NCBI RefSeq assembly: GCF_000005505.3
Contig: NC_016131.3
Coordinates: 4,175,501-4,239,500 of the forward strand
From: Brachypodium distachyon
Taxonomy: Eukaryota; Streptophyta; Magnoliopsida; Poales; Poaceae
DNA: 64,000 nt
Direction: 5' to 3'
Below the pieces are notes generated by a model, which worked only from the letters and a program-made list of their open reading frames with translations, searched no databases and had not been told where the DNA came from. Positions 60,860 through 64,000 of this stretch are shown piece by piece. The position numbers and the translations under genes were made by a program. Every line of letters starts with the position of its first letter. The first letter of the stretch is position 1.

Positions 60860-63118
60860 ATTGTAGGTCTGACTGGGCCGGTAGGTGGCGAACTGGACTG
60901 GGGCACTGGGCTTAGTGGGCAGGTATAGAGATCTTCAGTTGAATAAAAAAGCCTATCTGTTATTTCCAGCTCCCTCAGAAAAAAATGTTTTTCTTGCTAA
61001 AAAAAAGAAAAAATTGTTTTCCGTACTCAAAATAAATAAATTGTTTTTCTGATCTAAAAAATGTTTTCTATAAAAAATGAGCAATTATCTACCGCTAGCT
61101 GGTACTGTAACTCCAAACACCATCACCCCGGGGAGGGGAGGGGGGAGGGAAGAGGAATTTTAAAAATTCTGACCGTTGACCATAGTAAAAACAATCAACT
61201 AGGCACACTAGTCTGTAGTTTTAAGACCTTTTTATTAGTTTGTCTATCTATTTTATTTTTGGGTTTCCATGTGCTGAACTCACATGGACCTAGACTATAA
61301 TATTACCATACTGGATCATGTTAACCATACTAGTTTTGCTATGAATTGAACAGAGCGATGAAGATCCTGCCGCCTGAATCACAGTTACATCGTCAGGTTT
61401 CGGGGAACAAATACAATAAGTCCATGATCTGATTCTCTATTTATTTACTTTTATCATTTATTTTTACATATTACTTACTGTCCTGAATTCATTGTAGGGA
61501 TGTTATCCCGCGTCACTGCAGTAATTTGGTATTCGCTAAACATGGAAGAACAAACTTAAGAGGAATGTCCTGAATGCATATTCAGACTCCGGGCCAAATC
61601 TTTCAGACTGCGGGACAAGGCCAGGTTGCCAACAGATTTTGCAGGCAAGGACACGGACTTTGCCGTGTTCAAAATGCTAGCGTGCTTTGTATCTTGAAAT
61701 AAAGAAAAGAAAAAAGTGTAAAATTCATATTCGAATTCAAAACTTGCGCAACGGAATATTTGGCCATTTTGGATTTCTCTAGGACACCAGTGGTAAGGCG
61801 GTGTACCACACGGTGAAGATTGCACCGGCTATCGCTCGATTGCTGAACCAATAACAGTACCACGATCGTACCACACATAGACTTAAAGACTGACAGAGCA
61901 GAAGGTCGTTTACATTTAAATCACCCACCGTAACCAAAGTATTCATCCTTCCCGCGTTGTACTATTACATGCAATAACCCTTAAGATGCCTGAATTCTGA
62001 TACAGGAGTACTGTACCATTTTCTTCTGCCACCATTCTGCATTTCATCCATGAATCTGAAATTAACTGGCACTTCCACCTTTCCAGCAACCAGATACAAA
62101 ATTCAGAGTTACTTGCGCTAGTCCTCAAGAGAACAACTGAACCCGATGCACGAACAAAAAGAAAGGAAGCTTCATTCATGTCATCTTGTGGATGGATGGT
62201 CATTGTTTTGTTTCGATCAAAGCAAAACTCGCATTCCTCGAAATCGAAGGGGCTTGTCATTTTGCCCTATATCTTGTCTTATAGAACATGCAAACTCATC
62301 GGTGTCCGTGTTACTTCAGAGCACAAATCTGTTGGTTTAGCGTAACTGACCCAGCAAACCTGGGGCGAAAAGGGGGCTGTATGTAACCTTGCTTAGAAAC
62401 CATAGATGGTCTATATTAAACATTCATTTGGCGTGTTGCTAGAATTGAAAATTGGTCAACTCGCTGGAGTCTGAATTTTTTGAACTAGTAGTAAGCAACT
62501 AAGTACTAGTAGAAGTATGATTCTTCTTCTACTTGACGCCGAAAGTTGACAACATTGCATCAAGTGAAAGTGTTGACATAGAATCTTCGGTACTACCTCC
62601 GATCCTAAGTTCTCGAAATATTACATGTATCTAGACATTTTTTATGTAGATACATCCATATTTGGGCAAATTTGAGACAAAAATTTAGGATCGGAGGGAG
62701 TAACATTTATGAATGAGTATGAAAACTAGATCATGCATTTGCATTTCGAGCTTTGAATCCACCATTCACAGTATCTTCAGAGTAAGAGTATTGCTCACTA
62801 AATTGAAACTCAGAACAGAAATTGGCCATGTTGGGCATCTGCGCGAACTAAATTGATCTACATTTAACTTGCTAATCTGAAAAACAATCTTTGAGCTCAA
62901 CCTCAGAGGTTCAGAAAGCTAACCAGGCTTGCATTTTCATCAGAAAGAGAGCTAATTAAGCTGAAACCGAATTTAATTACACCCCAAGACCAACAAAAGA
63001 AGTTTCTTCTAATTCCTATCCCGATCGAAACAATTCCCCCACCTGTTCCATTTCATACTGAACAGTAAGAAAGGAAAACCAAAGCGAGGGAGACAGAACC
63101 TCCGTGTGTCAAGTCATG
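60860..63118. other. Intergenic region between the ML and ATL genes
   Basis: AT-rich. Short frames at 61,560-61,880 and 61,940-62,260 have no domain. It holds one MITE (separate entry) and, near 63,000-63,118, the 3' flank of the ATL gene. No gene called. Confidence 0.5.
62593..62700. mobile_element. Stowaway MITE (108 bp)
   Basis: Terminal inverted repeats CTACCTCCGATCCTAAGTTCT and its inverse AAAAATTTAGGATCGGAGGGAG, flanked by TA. The body TTACATGTATCTAGACAT ... GATACATCCATATTTGGGCA matches the copy at 13710-13820. Confidence 0.9.
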
Positions 63119-63733
63119 TCAGGACGGCCTGGCCATGGCCAAGGGCGTGACCTCGGCGAGCGGCGTGGGCATGGGGCTGGGCAGCGGCGAGGTCCTGCAG
63201 ACGGGGCACGTGGGGTGCTGCCGGAGCCAGGGGTCGACGCACTCCCGGTGGAACAGGTGGCCGCAGTCGGGCAGCATCCGGAGCACGTCGCCGTCGCCGT
63301 AGTTGTCCAGGCACACCGAGCAGCACGTGCACGTCGTGGACGCGCCCGGCTTCTTCTTCTTCTTCCCCTTCGCCTCGCCGTACACCACCTCCGGGTACCC
63401 CTTCAGCGTCGCCTCGTCGATGCCCAGCTCCAAGTCGGCCTCGGCGCCATTGCTGTTGTTGGCGTTGGCGTCTTCGTCTTCCGGACGGCGCCGGCGCGGG
63501 CGGCGGGTGGATGCGGCGGCGTCCGTGTCGGCGATGGCGGGCGGGGCGCGGGTGCAGAAGTAGGAGGCGAGGGTGATGGTGGTGATGAGGAGGAGGATGC
63601 CTACGGAGACGCCGACGCCGTAGCCGAAGCCGCCGATGCGGTCCGAGCTGAACATGCCCACGGAGTTCCCGTCCGGCGGGTTCAGCTGCCGCCCGGGCCC
63701 CGGCGGCGGCGGCGGCCCACCGGAGGAGCTCAT
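63119..63733 (-). CDS. RING-H2 finger E3 ubiquitin ligase, ATL family
   Basis: Intronless 204-aa ATL protein, as usual for this family. A Pro/Gly-rich N-terminus precedes one membrane span (about 37-59, [20 protein letters not shown]). A basic and acidic linker leads to the GLD-like motif ([15 protein letters not shown], 104-118). The RING-H2 domain has all eight zinc ligands: C138, C141, C157, H159, H162, C165, C176, C179, with the conserved DPW before the last pair for E2 contact. The start is [10 protein letters not shown] (63733); the frame is open to an ATG at 63940, but that upstream part lacks ATL features and is probably 5' leader. It resembles the ATL67 subgroup. Predicted to ubiquitinate membrane-proximal targets; substrate unknown. 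Confidence 0.92.
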   Translation of the reverse strand: MSSSGGPPPPPGPGRQLNPPDGNSVGMFSSDRIGGFGYGVGVSVGILLLITTITLASYFCTRAPPAIADTDAAASTRRPRRRRPEDEDANANNSNGAEADLELGIDEATLKGYPEVVYGEAKGKKKKKPGASTTCTCCSVCLDNYGDGDVLRMLPDCGHLFHRECVDPWLRQHPTCPVCRTSPLPSPMPTPLAEVTPLAMARPS

Positions 63734-64000
63734 CTTAGTTAACTTGCTCCTGGCCGGCCCAAGAACACGCAAACGCGCGAGGTGAAGCGAATGAAAGAAG
63801 TGAGGTGACGGGTCGTCGAGGAGGATGGAGAGCGATTTGTGTTGTGTGTTCTTGAATCTTGATCGGTTCCGGTGGGGGTTTTTGTTTGCGCTCGAAGGGA
63901 GCTCGGATCCAGCCAGGGGAGGTTGCGAGGGGGACGTCAACGCTTTGCATGTTGCAAAAAGGATCCCTCGAGAGAGTGTTTACCATGTACGGTTCCGGGA
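63734..64000. other. 5' flank of the ATL gene
   Basis: Leader and proximal promoter of the minus-strand ATL gene up to the window edge. Confidence 0.45.

Noticed and set aside
62000..62260. Minus-strand frame with FDFEECEFCFDRNKT
   Set aside because: Single short frame in AT-rich DNA with no family resemblance.

Overview
This window is nuclear DNA from a grass (Poaceae). It has intron-containing genes with canonical GT-AG splice sites, very GC-rich 5' exons that grade into AT-rich introns and 3' exons, Stowaway-type MITEs with the grass TIR (CTCCCTCCGTCC...), and a eukaryotic tRNA-Cys. Gene density is about one gene per 5-6 kb with only small transposons, which fits a compact Pooideae genome such as Brachypodium better than a large Triticeae genome; the species is inferred. 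The combination of an AMP1/PLASTOCHRON3-type carboxypeptidase, two CPK1-type CDPKs and a fasciclin-like AGP recalls the distal long arm of rice chromosome 3 (OsCPK10, OsCPK11 and PLA3/GO, from memory).

Layout. 0-9.5 kb: first exon of a glutamate-carboxypeptidase-II-like gene (minus, running off the left edge); a foldback MITE; a ~4.2 kb decayed PIF/Harbinger element with both of its genes damaged; and a class-I carboxylesterase (minus). 12-15 kb: a three-exon GTD-binding (DUF593) myosin-adaptor-like membrane protein (plus). 15.7-21.3 kb: a gene-poor zone with MITEs, Helitron-like termini and a LINE RNase H relic. 22 kb: a single-exon VQ-motif protein (minus). 26-29 kb: a seven-exon CDPK (plus). 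33-35 kb: an intronless G-type lectin receptor kinase (minus). 36.9 kb: tRNA-Cys(GCA). 40.7-44 kb: a two-exon FLA (plus). 45.5-48.5 kb: a second CDPK (minus) with the same intron positions. 50.5-57.4 kb: a nine-exon NUP1/NUP136-type FG nucleoporin (minus). 58.6-60.7 kb: a four-exon ML-domain lipid-recognition protein (minus). 63.1-63.7 kb: an intronless RING-H2 ATL ubiquitin ligase (minus).

The genes do not form an operon or pathway. Several act in signalling (two Ca2+-dependent kinases, a receptor kinase, a VQ cofactor, an ATL E3), but that is ordinary for a plant gene neighbourhood. I joined the exons by hand from reading frames, splice signals and family similarity. Every intact multi-exon model except the edge-truncated first gene closes in frame from ATG to stop. 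I found no convincing new biological system. The most notable items are the paired CDPKs, the coding minisatellite in the nucleoporin, the gutted Harbinger element and several structured repeats.
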